DNA from: CAZOWM01 sp964583615
GTDB lineage: Bacteria > Spirochaetota > B62-G9 > DRHN01
Direction: 5' to 3'
NCBI GenBank assembly: GCA_964583615.1
Contig: CAZOWM010000008.1
Location: 27,439-91,438 of the forward strand
DNA length: 64,000 nt
Notes under the pieces: model-generated
Told to the model about the DNA's origin: nothing
Databases searched by the model: none
Seen by the model: the letters and a program-made list of their open reading frames with translations, nothing else
Shown: positions 52,566-61,623 of the stretch, piece after piece
How the letters are laid out: every line of letters starts with the position of its first letter
Numbering within the stretch: position 1 is the first letter of the stretch
Translations under genes and position numbers: made by a program

Positions 52566-52576
52566 TCTTACGATTT

Positions 52577-52605
52577 AACCGCACTCATTTCGGTTTACTT
52601 TTCTT
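52577..52605 (+). terminator. Probable terminator after lon
   Basis: AACCG (52577-52581) pairs with CGGTT (52591-52595), flanked by further A-T pairing, with a 9-base loop and a T-rich tail, 12 bases after the lon stop. Confidence 0.4.
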
Positions 52606-52684
52606 CTGTACGCGCATATATTAACACACTGGTCTTCCCCAGGACTTCGGCAGTGGGATCATCTTTTCGAGCGCAGGAGTGTGT

Positions 52685-53956
52685 ATGAACCTCTATGATG
52701 TTCTGAAGGCGCGTGGCTTCATCTATCAGGTCACTGATGAGGATGCAATTCGAGACCTCTTTCAAAAAGAGATGGTGACAGGATATATCGGGTTTGATCC
52801 CACAGCTGATTCTCTTCACGCCGGGAGCCTGGTCCCCATAATGGCGCTCGCTCATATGCAGAGATGCGGGCACAGGCCGATTGCGCTCGTTGGAGGAGGA
52901 ACCGGTCTGGTGGGCGACCCTTCAGGGAAAACCGAAACGAGAAAACTGCTGGATGCCGATGACATCGAGCGGAATGCGAAGGCTCTGAAGCGACAGCTTT
53001 CATGTTATATCAGCTTTGAAGAAGGAAAGGCGCTTTTAATCAACAACGCGGACTGGCTTGTGGAATTGAACTATATTGAGTTCCTTCGTGATGTCGGCAA
53101 GCACTTTTCGGTGAACAAGATGCTTACTGCAGAATCTGTCAAGCAGAGGCTTGAAAAGGGGCTCACATTCATCGAGTTCAATTACATGGTTCTCCAGGCT
53201 TATGACTTTTACATTCTCAACAGGGAGTACGGATGCGCACTCCAGATGGGCGGCCAGGACCAGTGGGGAAACATCGTCACGGGGATCGATCTCACACGAA
53301 GAATTTCAGGCAAAGATGTATTCGGCCTAACCTTTCCCCTTATCACGAGCTCAAGCGGTGAAAAGTTCGGAAAATCCGTGCAGGGCGCTGTATGGCTCGA
53401 CGCCCAAAAGACCCCGCCGTATGAATACTATCAATTTTTCAGAAACACGATGGATTCCGATGTAAAGCGGTATCTGGGGTATTTCACTTTTCTTCAAGTC
53501 GACGAGATAGAAGCCCTTGCATCTCTGAAGCCTCCGCTCCTGAACAGGACGAAGGAAATTCTTGCATATGAAGCGACGCGGATCACTCACGGTGAAGAAC
53601 AGGCACGCAATGCATACCTCGCGTCGGTTGAGAAGTTTGGTGAGTCCGATCCGTACCGAAGAGTTGAAACTTCTTCCTCGATTTTGCGCAGCGAAGGTGC
53701 GAACGCTGCCCACCCCTCGATTGAGATATCGAAAAAAACCATCAGTGACGGGATGTCTGTCATTGATGCGTTTGTTTTCTCGGGGCTCTGCAGCAGCAAG
53801 GGAGAGGCAAGAAGGCTGATTCGGCAGGGAGGCGCATATATCGGACCGAAAAGGATTGAAGATGAGTCAGTGATTTTAGTTGAGGACGATTTCATTGAAG
53901 GGGCGCTCGAACTGTGGGCAGGAAAGAAACGGCACAAAACAATTACTCTGAAGTGA
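52685..53956 (+). CDS. tyrS: Tyrosyl-tRNA synthetase
   Basis: 423 residues, class I synthetase. The HIGH-like motif is PTADSLHAGSLVP near 37, tyrosine-pocket elements are QAYDFYIL and QMGGQDQWGNI, and the KMSKS-like loop is EKFGKS. A C-terminal S4 RNA-binding domain starts near 360 (GEARRLIRQGGAYI). ATG 52685 has GCAGGAG 5 bases upstream; the GTG at 52679 overlaps this site. The 5' leader shows no T-box. Confidence 0.97.
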   Translation: MNLYDVLKARGFIYQVTDEDAIRDLFQKEMVTGYIGFDPTADSLHAGSLVPIMALAHMQRCGHRPIALVGGGTGLVGDPSGKTETRKLLDADDIERNAKALKRQLSCYISFEEGKALLINNADWLVELNYIEFLRDVGKHFSVNKMLTAESVKQRLEKGLTFIEFNYMVLQAYDFYILNREYGCALQMGGQDQWGNIVTGIDLTRRISGKDVFGLTFPLITSSSGEKFGKSVQGAVWLDAQKTPPYEYYQFFRNTMDSDVKRYLGYFTFLQVDEIEALASLKPPLLNRTKEILAYEATRITHGEEQARNAYLASVEKFGESDPYRRVETSSSILRSEGANAAHPSIEISKKTISDGMSVIDAFVFSGLCSSKGEARRLIRQGGAYIGPKRIEDESVILVEDDFIEGALELWAGKKRHKTITLK

Positions 53957-53964
53957 GCTCATCC

Positions 53965-54540
53965 TCAGTACTTGAACGGCCTTCCCGCCATGATCAATGA
54001 AAGCGCTTCAGCCCTCGTCTTTTCATTCTCCTTGAATATTCCTCTGACGGCGCTGGTAATCGTGTAAGAACCGGGCTTTTTCACCCCGCGCATTATCATG
54101 CAGAGGTGCTCCGCTTCGATTACCACGATCACCCCGTATGGTTTCAGCTTGTACATGATCAAATTTGCAATGGATGCGGTGAGCCGCTCCTGCACCTGAA
54201 GCCGTTTTGAGAACACATCGACAACACGGGCCAGTTTGCTCAAACCAGTTATTCTGTTGTTTTTCGGGATATATCCCACGTGTGCACGGCCGTAAAAAGG
54301 AAGCATATGGTGCTCGCACATGGAAAAGATGGGAATGTCTTTCACAATTACTATCTCATCGTGCTGTTCGGTGAGCAGAACCTGAAGGGTTTTGTTGGGA
54401 TCCTGGAAACCCCCGGAAAATATTTCCTCGTACATCTTGGCGACTCTTTCCGGTGTTTTCACAAGATCAGGCCTGTCCGGTTCGGGATCGACCTCCTCTA
54501 TGATCATCCTCACTGCATTTATTATTTTTTCTTTGTCCAT
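53965..54540 (-). CDS. folE: GTP cyclohydrolase I
   Basis: Converts GTP to 7,8-dihydroneopterin triphosphate, the first step of folate (and possibly queuosine) synthesis. 191 residues with the zinc ligands in MCEHHMLPFYG and AEHLCMIMRGVKKPG, plus GLSKLARVVDVFSKRLQVQE. The length is normal. It ends 8 bases from the convergent tyrS and lies downstream of mnmE on the same strand, 60 bases away. Confidence 0.97.
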   Translation of the reverse strand: MDKEKIINAVRMIIEEVDPEPDRPDLVKTPERVAKMYEEIFSGGFQDPNKTLQVLLTEQHDEIVIVKDIPIFSMCEHHMLPFYGRAHVGYIPKNNRITGLSKLARVVDVFSKRLQVQERLTASIANLIMYKLKPYGVIVVIEAEHLCMIMRGVKKPGSYTITSAVRGIFKENEKTRAEALSLIMAGRPFKY

Positions 54541-54600
54541 CCATTCCCCCCCGATCTTCGATGCGTAATTATAAAAACAGAATCTTAAAAAATCAATTGT

Positions 54601-56001
54601 CTATTTGCCAATACAAAAACTGTTGAAGATTTCATCGAGTATCTCGTTGTTTGTTATCTCCCCTGTGAGCTCACCGAGGATATCCATCGCGCTGCGAACG
54701 TCGTAGGCGAGGAGCTCGGGCTCCGGGTCCGCACCCAGGGTATCTTCCGCATGGCGCAGTTCTTCCAGCGCTCTCTTGAGCATGGTGAAATGTCGCGCAC
54801 TGGTGATTATGAATGAATTATCCCCGCCTGCGCTTCCTCCCACCACCATCTCCGTCATTCGTTTTTCCAGATCCCTGAGTCCCTTCCCTGTCTTGGCCGA
54901 AACGAACACGAATCGCGTGCCGTTCCCTATTGCACTTGAAAGTTTTTCGACATCCAATTTCATGGTGAGGTCGGTTTTGTTGATGACGGGGATAAAACGT
55001 ACCGTCCGTGCTCTCTGGACAATTTCCAGATCCCTTTTATCCAGCTCCTCACTCCCGTCGAAAACCATCAAAACGAGCTGGGCCCGCTCAATATAATTTT
55101 TGCTTCTCTTCACTCCCTCCTGCTCTATCAGATTATCGGATTCGGTAATACCGGCGGTATCGGCCAGAATAAATGGGATGCCGTTTATATTGAGCTGCTC
55201 CTCGATGACATCCCTTGTCGTTCCCGGAATTGGAGTGACGATTGCCCGCTCGAACCTGAGAAATGCGTTGAGTATGCTCGATTTTCCCACATTCGGTTTT
55301 CCGGAGAGAACAGTCATCACTCCGTCCCGGATGATCTTTCCCGTATCATAGCTTGCGACACACTCGGCAAGCGTATCTTTGACTTCAGTGATCTTCTTTT
55401 TTATTTCTTCCAGGCCTACTTCCGCAACGTCCTCCTCTTCAGGAAAGTCGATGTTCGCCTCGAGTAACACAAGTACGGACTTGAGGGTGTCGAAAACTTC
55501 TGCGATGTGCGCAGAAAGCCTCCCCTGAAGCTGGCTTACCGCAGCCTCCAGCGCCCGTGACGTTTTCGAGCGTATGATGTCGAGCACTGCCTCCGCCTGC
55601 GGGAGGTCAATCCTTCCGTTGATAAATGCCCTTTTCGTGAATTCTCCCGGCTCAGCAAGCCGTGCACCCCGTGCCAGAACCACCCGAAGCACTTCGCTTA
55701 CCGCTACTGCGCCACCGTGACAGTTGATCTCCGCGACGTCCTCCCTTGTATAGGTGTGAGGCGCTTTCATATACGAGACGAGAACCTCGTCGATTGTTTC
55801 ACCTGCGTCGATGATGTGCCCAAGACGCATGCTGAAAGACCTCGGCGCGGATGCCGAGAGTCCGGCCTTGTAGGGACGAAATATCCCTTTAAGGATTGAG
55901 AATGCCTTGTCTCCACTCAGCCGGACAATCCCGATTCCCCCCTCACCGGGCGGGGTGGAAACCGCGGCAATGGTATCAAACGGGGTATTTTTCCTCATCA
56001 C
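54601..56001 (-). CDS. mnmE: tRNA uridine-5-carboxymethylaminomethyl modification GTPase MnmE
   Basis: 466 residues. The N-terminal formyl-THF-binding domain starts IAAVSTPPGEGGIGIVRLSG and includes PGEFTKRAFINGRIDLPQAE. The inserted G domain has GKPNVGKSS, ILADTAGI and INKTD. The C-terminal FCIGK supplies the catalytic Cys. With MnmG it modifies the wobble uridine of several tRNAs. MnmG is not in the window. Divergent from the membrane histidine kinase gene. Confidence 0.97.
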   Translation of the reverse strand: MMRKNTPFDTIAAVSTPPGEGGIGIVRLSGDKAFSILKGIFRPYKAGLSASAPRSFSMRLGHIIDAGETIDEVLVSYMKAPHTYTREDVAEINCHGGAVAVSEVLRVVLARGARLAEPGEFTKRAFINGRIDLPQAEAVLDIIRSKTSRALEAAVSQLQGRLSAHIAEVFDTLKSVLVLLEANIDFPEEEDVAEVGLEEIKKKITEVKDTLAECVASYDTGKIIRDGVMTVLSGKPNVGKSSILNAFLRFERAIVTPIPGTTRDVIEEQLNINGIPFILADTAGITESDNLIEQEGVKRSKNYIERAQLVLMVFDGSEELDKRDLEIVQRARTVRFIPVINKTDLTMKLDVEKLSSAIGNGTRFVFVSAKTGKGLRDLEKRMTEMVVGGSAGGDNSFIITSARHFTMLKRALEELRHAEDTLGADPEPELLAYDVRSAMDILGELTGEITNNEILDEIFNSFCIGK

Positions 56002-56046
56002 CGATATTGTTTCGTTGTCATTCAGCTGCTGTTAATATAAAATAAT

Positions 56047-57858
56047 ATGGAAATGAAGAACAGCAACATACGACTTGCGAACCGAATATTTTTCAGTTTG
56101 CTCGGAATAATTGTTTTCGGAAGTTTCTCCGCGGCGATCATCGGAGCCGTACTCATATCCAACGCTCTGAAAGGCGAGGCTTTCTCTCGTGTTGAGAATG
56201 ACCTGAAGTCGGCGAGGCTGTATCTCAATGACAGGCTCGAGGAGCTCGCGATAAAGACTCAGCTCATGGCCAATGGACTCGAAGAGGAGATCTCTCTTCC
56301 GTTTGAGTGCAACTTTTCGTTCCTTGTCAACGAGAGTGCGGATCCGGCAACGAATGAGCTTGCCAGCTACCTCTATCGGTCAGCGGGAATATCCGGGGGC
56401 AAAAATGAGGCAGGTTTTGTGGTCATTCCGCTGGAAATGCTCACGGCCTGCGGGTTTCGTACCGACTCCCTCGGGAGTGATGCGATATGCAAAGACGGAA
56501 ATACGTTCTGGCTTTTTTCCGTTTCTCCAGGTAAACTGGGAACTGCATTTTCAGGAATTCTTCTCAATGGAAACACAGTGCTCATAAAGAAACTTCAGGA
56601 TATTCTCTTTGGAAGTTCACTCTACGGAACAAAACCGTTTGGGACGGTTACGATCTTCTGCGGCGACAGGCGCATTGCGACAACAGTGATTGGCCCGGAG
56701 GGGACTGTTGCGGTCGGCACGAGAGTGTCGGACGTGGTGCGCAGTAAAGTGCTGGGAGAGGGGGGTACATGGCTCGACAGAGCCTATGTCGTGGACGACT
56801 GGTATTTGTCCGCATACGAACCGATTAAAAGCCCGCTCGATGAGAATGTGGGTATTCTCTATGTTGGGGTTCTCGAGCAGAAGTATCTCGACGTGAGAAA
56901 CAGAGTACTTCTCTTTCTTTTGGGAATCACAATTCCGACTCTCGGGCTGCTCCTTTTCTTCGTGTATCTTGTGTCCAGCAGCATTGTAAGGCCGATATCG
57001 GAGCTCGCCCACGTTTCGCAGAAAATCGCGGACGGACAGCTCGACACCAAGGTCGTACAAAAGGGGCACACTACGGAGTTTGCCACGCTGCTCAATTCAT
57101 TCAACAGGATGGTGAACGCGATCAAGAACAGGGAAAAGATGCTCAGGCGGAAGAATACACAGCTCGAGGATGCGAACAGGGACTACCAGGAGCTTTTAAG
57201 CTTCGTCACTCACGAGCTGAACAACTCGATCGGTTCTCTGCTTCTCAACGTTTCGATACTCTCCGACGGCACACTCGGTTCCCTGGATGAGGAGCAGAGT
57301 GAGGTCGTGGGACTTATTCTGCGCGATGTGGAAAGATTCCGTGAGATGGTGAGAAATTACCTCAACATTTCCAGACTCGAGAAAGGGACGCTCAAGTACA
57401 ACCCGGAAACTGTTGATATGCGAAGGGTTGTCGTGGAACCTGTAGTGAGGCGCCTGCAAAGCAGAATCGATCACAGGGGGCTGAACGTGGAATGGGACTG
57501 GAAACAGCACGCCGTGCTCACTGTTGATACGGAACTCATGGATATCTGTTACAGCAATCTGCTTATCAACGCGCTGAAGTACGGAAAAGAGTGGATAAGG
57601 ATCACGGCCGAACACACCGAAGACGGCTGGGTGTTCGGTGTGCAAAACGGGGGCACCCCCATCGCTGCAGACAAGATTCACCTCCTGTTCAAGAAGTTTT
57701 CCCGTCTCGTGAAATCCGACGACGGAGCGGGGCTCGGACTTTACCTCGTTCGAAAAATACTCGAGCAGCACGGAGGTGAAGTGTGGTGTGAGTCAGAAGA
57801 GGGAAAAGGTACGTCGTTTTTTTTACGTATTGGCTCACGCGGACACCGCAGGGAATGA
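56047..57858 (+). CDS. Membrane sensor histidine kinase with periplasmic domain and HAMP
   Basis: 603 residues. Helices at about 13-40 and 288-312 flank a periplasmic region of about 245 residues that resembles a single-cache fold (ending GILYVGVLEQKYLDVRNRV). A HAMP domain (about 313-365, IVRPISELAHVSQKIADG) leads to a dimerisation helix with FVTHELNNSIGSLLLN (phosphorylated His) and an ATPase domain with NLLINALKYG and DDGAGLGLYLVRKIL. The stimulus is unknown. It lies tail-to-tail with, and overlaps by 24 bases, a cytoplasmic REC-PAS-kinase gene. No ribosome site is obvious. Confidence 0.9.
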   Translation: MEMKNSNIRLANRIFFSLLGIIVFGSFSAAIIGAVLISNALKGEAFSRVENDLKSARLYLNDRLEELAIKTQLMANGLEEEISLPFECNFSFLVNESADPATNELASYLYRSAGISGGKNEAGFVVIPLEMLTACGFRTDSLGSDAICKDGNTFWLFSVSPGKLGTAFSGILLNGNTVLIKKLQDILFGSSLYGTKPFGTVTIFCGDRRIATTVIGPEGTVAVGTRVSDVVRSKVLGEGGTWLDRAYVVDDWYLSAYEPIKSPLDENVGILYVGVLEQKYLDVRNRVLLFLLGITIPTLGLLLFFVYLVSSSIVRPISELAHVSQKIADGQLDTKVVQKGHTTEFATLLNSFNRMVNAIKNREKMLRRKNTQLEDANRDYQELLSFVTHELNNSIGSLLLNVSILSDGTLGSLDEEQSEVVGLILRDVERFREMVRNYLNISRLEKGTLKYNPETVDMRRVVVEPVVRRLQSRIDHRGLNVEWDWKQHAVLTVDTELMDICYSNLLINALKYGKEWIRITAEHTEDGWVFGVQNGGTPIAADKIHLLFKKFSRLVKSDDGAGLGLYLVRKILEQHGGEVWCESEEGKGTSFFLRIGSRGHRRE

Positions 57859-59283
57859 AACGGTAAACACGCTTCCTTTATCCTGTTCTGAGGCAACTGT
57901 TATGTTCCCGTTGTACTCCGAGAGAACACGTTTTACTGTCGCGAGCCCGAGTCCAGTTCCGGATATTCCGCTCGTGCGTTTGTTCCGTATCCTGTAGAAT
58001 TCCTGGAAGAGGTTTTTCATGTCCTCCTCCCTCATTCCGATTCCGGAATCACGCACTTTGACGATGATATACGATTTCTCACGGTGCATGTTGATCACGA
58101 GCTCACTGTTTTCCCTGTTGTACTTGATTCCGTTTGATATGAGGTTCATGAAAATCCGATCCAGATCTGCGCGATCCGCCTTTACCGTGTAGGGCCCTTC
58201 TTCTGCCTCGAGGCTCAATCGTATTTTCCTGTTCTCGGTCTGGCCTCTGTAAAACTCCATCTGGTGTTCCAGGACTTCCCTGAGATCAAGTGATTCGATC
58301 GATTTCTCGATTTTTCCCGCATTTCTTTTGTTGATGTAGAGAAGGTCCTGTATGAGTTCAAGCAAAGTCTCACCGCGAATTTTACAACGGTCAAGAAGCT
58401 CGTGAATCCTGTCCACCTTTGTGTCGAACATTCCCGTTTTAATTACATCGATGTAGTTGATGATTGCTGCCATGGGGCTTTTGAGTTCATGTGCCACCAT
58501 GGAGACGAAACGGTTTTTATCCTGCTCTGCCTTCCAGTCCTCGGTGACGTCACTGATAATGATGATTGCTCCGCCGGTTTCATCTCCGCGAATGAGGGGG
58601 TCGATCCTTATTTGGAGTACAGGTTCGTTTTCCTCTAATCTGAATATTCGAGTTTTTGCCTCTTTTGGAGGTGAAGAAATGATCGTCTCTATGGCGTCCC
58701 TGATGTTTTTCTCTTTGAACAGGTCGTCTTTCTCGAGGGATTCGCTGAAGCGCGTGCCGAGAAAAAATTCAGCCTTTGGATTCAGCAACACTGGTTTTGC
58801 GCGGAGATTGAGCACCACGACCCCCTCCTGCATGGAGTTGATCATCTGGCGGGAAATATTTCTTTCGCTGTTCAGCTCGGAGAGGTATTTTTGCCGCTCC
58901 CGGATGAGCCTGCACTGCCGGGCAGCGCGGTCCGTGACCTGAATGAGGTCATTCGGGGTAAACGGCTTGACGAGGAAATCGAACGCTCCGTGACGGGTAA
59001 CCTCGACTGCTGCTTCAACAGTGGCGAGTGCGGATACAATCACCACCACGATGTTTTTTTCCAGATCTTCGTTGATGTATTCGGTCACCTTGAACCCGCT
59101 GATGCCAGGCATCTTGAGGTCGATGAACGCGAGGTCGTAGGGTTTCTGATTGATGAGTTCGATTGCGGACTCACCGTCCTCGGCAACGTCCACGTCATAC
59201 CCCTTTTTCCGGAGAATACGCTTGATCCCCTCGCGCATTCCTTCTTCATCGTCCACCGCAATCACCCGCAGCTGTTCATCCAT
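57835..59283 (-). CDS. Hybrid regulator: receiver, PAS and histidine kinase domains
   Basis: 482 residues, no membrane helix. The N-terminal receiver has VDDEEGM and the phosphoacceptor Asp in LAFIDLKMPGISGF, with KPF near 110. A coiled-coil helix leads to a PAS-like domain (about 145-255). The kinase core has VAHELKSPMAAIINY (His), NLISNGIKYN and GTGLGLATVKRVL. A receiver at the front suggests it is itself phosphorylated by another kinase, probably the neighbouring sensory hydrogenase-like kinase. Overlaps the 3' end of the lone receiver gene by 8 bases, so the two are translationally coupled. Confidence 0.9.
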   Translation of the reverse strand: MDEQLRVIAVDDEEGMREGIKRILRKKGYDVDVAEDGESAIELINQKPYDLAFIDLKMPGISGFKVTEYINEDLEKNIVVVIVSALATVEAAVEVTRHGAFDFLVKPFTPNDLIQVTDRAARQCRLIRERQKYLSELNSERNISRQMINSMQEGVVVLNLRAKPVLLNPKAEFFLGTRFSESLEKDDLFKEKNIRDAIETIISSPPKEAKTRIFRLEENEPVLQIRIDPLIRGDETGGAIIIISDVTEDWKAEQDKNRFVSMVAHELKSPMAAIINYIDVIKTGMFDTKVDRIHELLDRCKIRGETLLELIQDLLYINKRNAGKIEKSIESLDLREVLEHQMEFYRGQTENRKIRLSLEAEEGPYTVKADRADLDRIFMNLISNGIKYNRENSELVINMHREKSYIIVKVRDSGIGMREEDMKNLFQEFYRIRNKRTSGISGTGLGLATVKRVLSEYNGNITVASEQDKGSVFTVSFPAVSA

Positions 59284-59680
59284 CTTTCTTCGATCTCCCG
59301 AGATATTGTTCGATTACTCCCTTGAGGCGGTTGAGAGGGACCGGTTTTGTCAGTATTTCGTCCACCTTCATCCATTCCCTCTCCTTTGGATTGGATGCGT
59401 CAAAGGTAAATCCGGTTTCCTTCGGTGCTGCGGTCTGCATGATCATGGGTACATCGGAAAGGCCGGGGATTTCCCTCGCTTTTTTGCAGAAGACGAATCC
59501 AGAATCGTAATGTTCCATCATGAGATCCACGATGATGATGTCCGGCAGGAAAGATTCGAGCGCTTCCACCCCCTCTTTCATGCTCAAAGCGGTTTTTACC
59601 GTGTATCCGTTGCCCTCAAGAAATATTTTCTGCCCTTCGAGAAGATCGACATCGTCGTCGACTATCAGTACTTTCGGCAC
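59276..59680 (-). CDS. Single-domain response regulator of the sensory-hydrogenase type
   Basis: 134-residue stand-alone receiver: VLIVDDDVDLLEGQ, phosphoacceptor Asp in IIVDLMMEHYDSGF, Thr in MQTAAPKETG and Lys in ILTKPVP. The MMEHxDSGF phrase and the insertion FTFDASNPKEREWMKVDE are typical of receivers that accompany [FeFe]-hydrogenase-like kinases. It has no output domain and so probably passes phosphate on to the hybrid kinase whose gene overlaps it. Confidence 0.88.
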   Translation of the reverse strand: MPKVLIVDDDVDLLEGQKIFLEGNGYTVKTALSMKEGVEALESFLPDIIIVDLMMEHYDSGFVFCKKAREIPGLSDVPMIMQTAAPKETGFTFDASNPKEREWMKVDEILTKPVPLNRLKGVIEQYLGRSKKDG

Positions 59681-59721
59681 GCTTCCCTCCTCTTTTACAC
59701 ATTGCCGTTTTCCAGAACCAA

Positions 59722-59750
59722 ATTGTAAAATATCCGTCTCTTTCTTTCAA
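59722..59750 (-). promoter_or_regulatory. Promoter for the receiver/hybrid-kinase pair
   Basis: On the minus strand TTGAAA (59750-59745), 17 bases and TACAAT (59727-59722). The start near 59715 gives a 35-base leader to the receiver gene. It lies between the broken kinase gene and the receiver, so these two genes could stay expressed after loss of the kinase. Confidence 0.55.
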
Positions 59751-59772
59751 CCAGTTTATCTGAAAAATGCCG

Positions 59773-60927
59773 TCAATTTGCGGCAACAACAAGATTTTTT
59801 ATTTTAATAGTGAAAAATGTTCCCCCGCCCGGGTTGTTTCCCGTTTCGATGTTTCCGCCATGCATCTTCACGATTCCATAGCACACGGGGAGACCAAGGC
59901 CGGTCCCCTTTCTCACAGGCTTTGTGGAGAAAAAGGGTGAAAAGAGCTTTGACATATTTTCGTCTGATATTCCGGACCCTGTGTCAGCAATAGTGACGGA
60001 AAACCCGTTATCGGTTTTTTTCGTTTTTATGCTGATGGTGCCGCCTTCAGGCATCGCCTCACACGCGTTTTTTATGATATTGTCGAACACCTGGTGGATC
60101 TGGTTTTTATCGACTTCTTCGGGTCCGAGGGAAGTATCAAAATCGAGGCGCATGCGGTACTCTATCCCCGGAAAGCTGCTGAGGATGCCCTCGAGTGAGC
60201 TGTGTATGAGCTCATTGATGTCTGTGGGGGACCTGTCGATTTTTTCCTCTCTGGCAAAATTGAGGATACCTTTCACGATTTTTCTCGTTCTTTCCGCCTC
60301 GTGTATGATTCTGTCCACGTCCTCCACTCTCTGGGAACCTGATTCGAGCTCCTCTTTCAGAAGGTGGGAGTACATGAGAACAACACCGAGAGGATTGTTT
60401 ATCTCATGGGCGATGCCGGCTGCCATCTGCCCCATTGAGGCGAGTTTCTCTGCCTGGATGAGCCGTGTCTGATTTTCCCTGAGGTTTTCGACGGTTTTCT
60501 CTATCTTGTCTATCAGATAGGGGAGGCACATCTCCAATTCAGCCGTTCCCCTATATACGGCAATTGCCTTTTCCCTGCAGGACGAATAACCGCACGCCCC
60601 GCAGTTGAGTTCGTCTTCCGGCTTGAGTTTGTTTGTTTTTGCGAGTATTTTCCGTATTTCTTCTTCCTGAGGTTCGATCAGAATCCGTTGAGTCGGGAAA
60701 AAGCTCACAGTGAGGTCTATATCGAGGCAATCGCGATTTTGCGCTCCCCACTGTTCAAAGTCGCTGATCAGCGGTCTTTTTTTCATGTAGTTGACGATGT
60801 ACTTCTTCCGCTCGTAGAATGTGAGATCATTCATCATGACCGGCCCCCCGATGCACCCCTCGCAGAAGAGAAAATCATAGAATCGGTAGCTTACCGGCTT
60901 TTCCTCGCGAACTCTTTCGCTCAACAC
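59773..60927 (-). CDS. C-terminal fragment of the sensory kinase: 4Fe-4S motif plus histidine kinase core
   Basis: Longest intact part of the disrupted gene, 384 residues from GTG 60927; the frame itself is open back to 61014. It holds FCEGCIGGPVM (the third H-cluster-type motif), a 4Fe-4S motif ELNCGACGYSSCREKA near 110, a coiled coil, then AGIAHEINNPLGVVLMY with the phosphorylated His, the N-box FDNIIKNACEAMPEG and GTGLGLPVCYGIVKMHGG. It could make a kinase without its sensor input if translated, but no ribosome site is evident for GTG 60927. Confidence 0.6.
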   Translation of the reverse strand: MLSERVREEKPVSYRFYDFLFCEGCIGGPVMMNDLTFYERKKYIVNYMKKRPLISDFEQWGAQNRDCLDIDLTVSFFPTQRILIEPQEEEIRKILAKTNKLKPEDELNCGACGYSSCREKAIAVYRGTAELEMCLPYLIDKIEKTVENLRENQTRLIQAEKLASMGQMAAGIAHEINNPLGVVLMYSHLLKEELESGSQRVEDVDRIIHEAERTRKIVKGILNFAREEKIDRSPTDINELIHSSLEGILSSFPGIEYRMRLDFDTSLGPEEVDKNQIHQVFDNIIKNACEAMPEGGTISIKTKKTDNGFSVTIADTGSGISDENMSKLFSPFFSTKPVRKGTGLGLPVCYGIVKMHGGNIETGNNPGGGTFFTIKIKNLVVAAN

Positions 60928-60949
60928 TTTCAGTATGTCGGATATCTTC

Positions 60950-61414
60950 TCAGAGCCTTCGACAAAGGTTGCTGAGCTTTCGAGAATATCTGCGCGGATC
61001 GATCTTTTCTTTGATCACTCGTGCCATCGTCTCCATTGGAGATGCAATGTTTGCCAGATGAGGAGAAAGTACCGGGTATATCCTCTCGACATAGAACACC
61101 ACTGCGGGGCATGGAGTCGAGATGACGAATCCGCTGTCCCGGTTTTCCAGAAGGTCCCTGTACCGTTTGTGATATTCATGAGAGACGATGTCTGCACCGA
61201 ACGCCACCTCATACACACCGTCGAATCCGAGCGCACGGAGCGCTCCCACGAGCCGGTTCGGTTCGCTATCCAGGAAAGTCACAGGAAAGCTCGGTGCAAG
61301 CATTGCGTATTTTTTCCTGTTCCTGTCTTCGAGTAGAACGATCACCTGTTCCGTTGATGAGCGTATTTTTTTCGCGTTCTGGGAACAGACCGTCACGCAG
61401 AGTCCGCACGACAC
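60950..61414 (-). CDS. N-terminal fragment of the sensory kinase: second ferredoxin cluster and partial hydrogenase-like domain
   Basis: 154 residues between the amber codon and the frame change. It contains CGLCVTVCSQNAKK, APSFPVTFLD and VYEVAFGADIVSHEY, and the H-cluster-type STPCPAVVFYVERIYP. It then runs into 13-14 unrelated residues (from RRYSRKL) before a stop, as expected of an out-of-frame junction. Not expected to be a functional protein alone. Confidence 0.5.
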   Translation of the reverse strand: MSCGLCVTVCSQNAKKIRSSTEQVIVLLEDRNRKKYAMLAPSFPVTFLDSEPNRLVGALRALGFDGVYEVAFGADIVSHEYHKRYRDLLENRDSGFVISTPCPAVVFYVERIYPVLSPHLANIASPMETMARVIKEKIDPRRYSRKLSNLCRRL

Positions 61415-61623
61415 ACAGTACTCCTCGATGATACTCGCCTAGCCTTCATGGACTTCCATTGCCTTGGTTGGACACGCGCGAACGCAGGAGTAACATTTCT
61501 TACAGAAATCACCAACAGTGTATACCGAGATCATGGGAACGATTCAACTGACCTGCCCCCCAAAAACTGGTCCACATATTATGTTAGGATCAGGAAGGAA
61601 AACCTTCTGAAGGAGGCAGGTAA

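Larger units (their letters stand above)
59773..61534 (-). pseudogene. Disrupted sensory [FeFe]-hydrogenase-like histidine kinase
   Basis: Reading the minus strand from ATG 61534 gives a ferredoxin-like start, FCKKCYSCVRACP (C11, C14, C17, C21). An in-frame TAG at 61441-61439 (codon 32) follows, exactly where homologues usually have a Gln or similar residue. The frame continues with EYCVSCGLCVTVCSQ (second cluster) and a hydrogenase-like domain with STPCPAVV and SPMETMARVIKEK. Near 60990 the frame changes and about 80 expected residues, including the usual PCxAKK motif, are absent. The other frame resumes at RADILESS and goes on to FCEGCIGGP, a 4Fe-4S motif (NCGACGYSSC) and a complete kinase core. 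An IS3-family end lies 14 bases upstream of the ATG. Three lesions argue for a dead gene. Confidence 0.8.

Noticed and set aside
61439..61441. In-frame TAG read as a recoded (pyrrolysine) codon
   Set aside because: The same gene also has a frame change and missing segment and an IS end next to its start. Nothing else in the window suggests amber recoding, so a dead gene is simpler.
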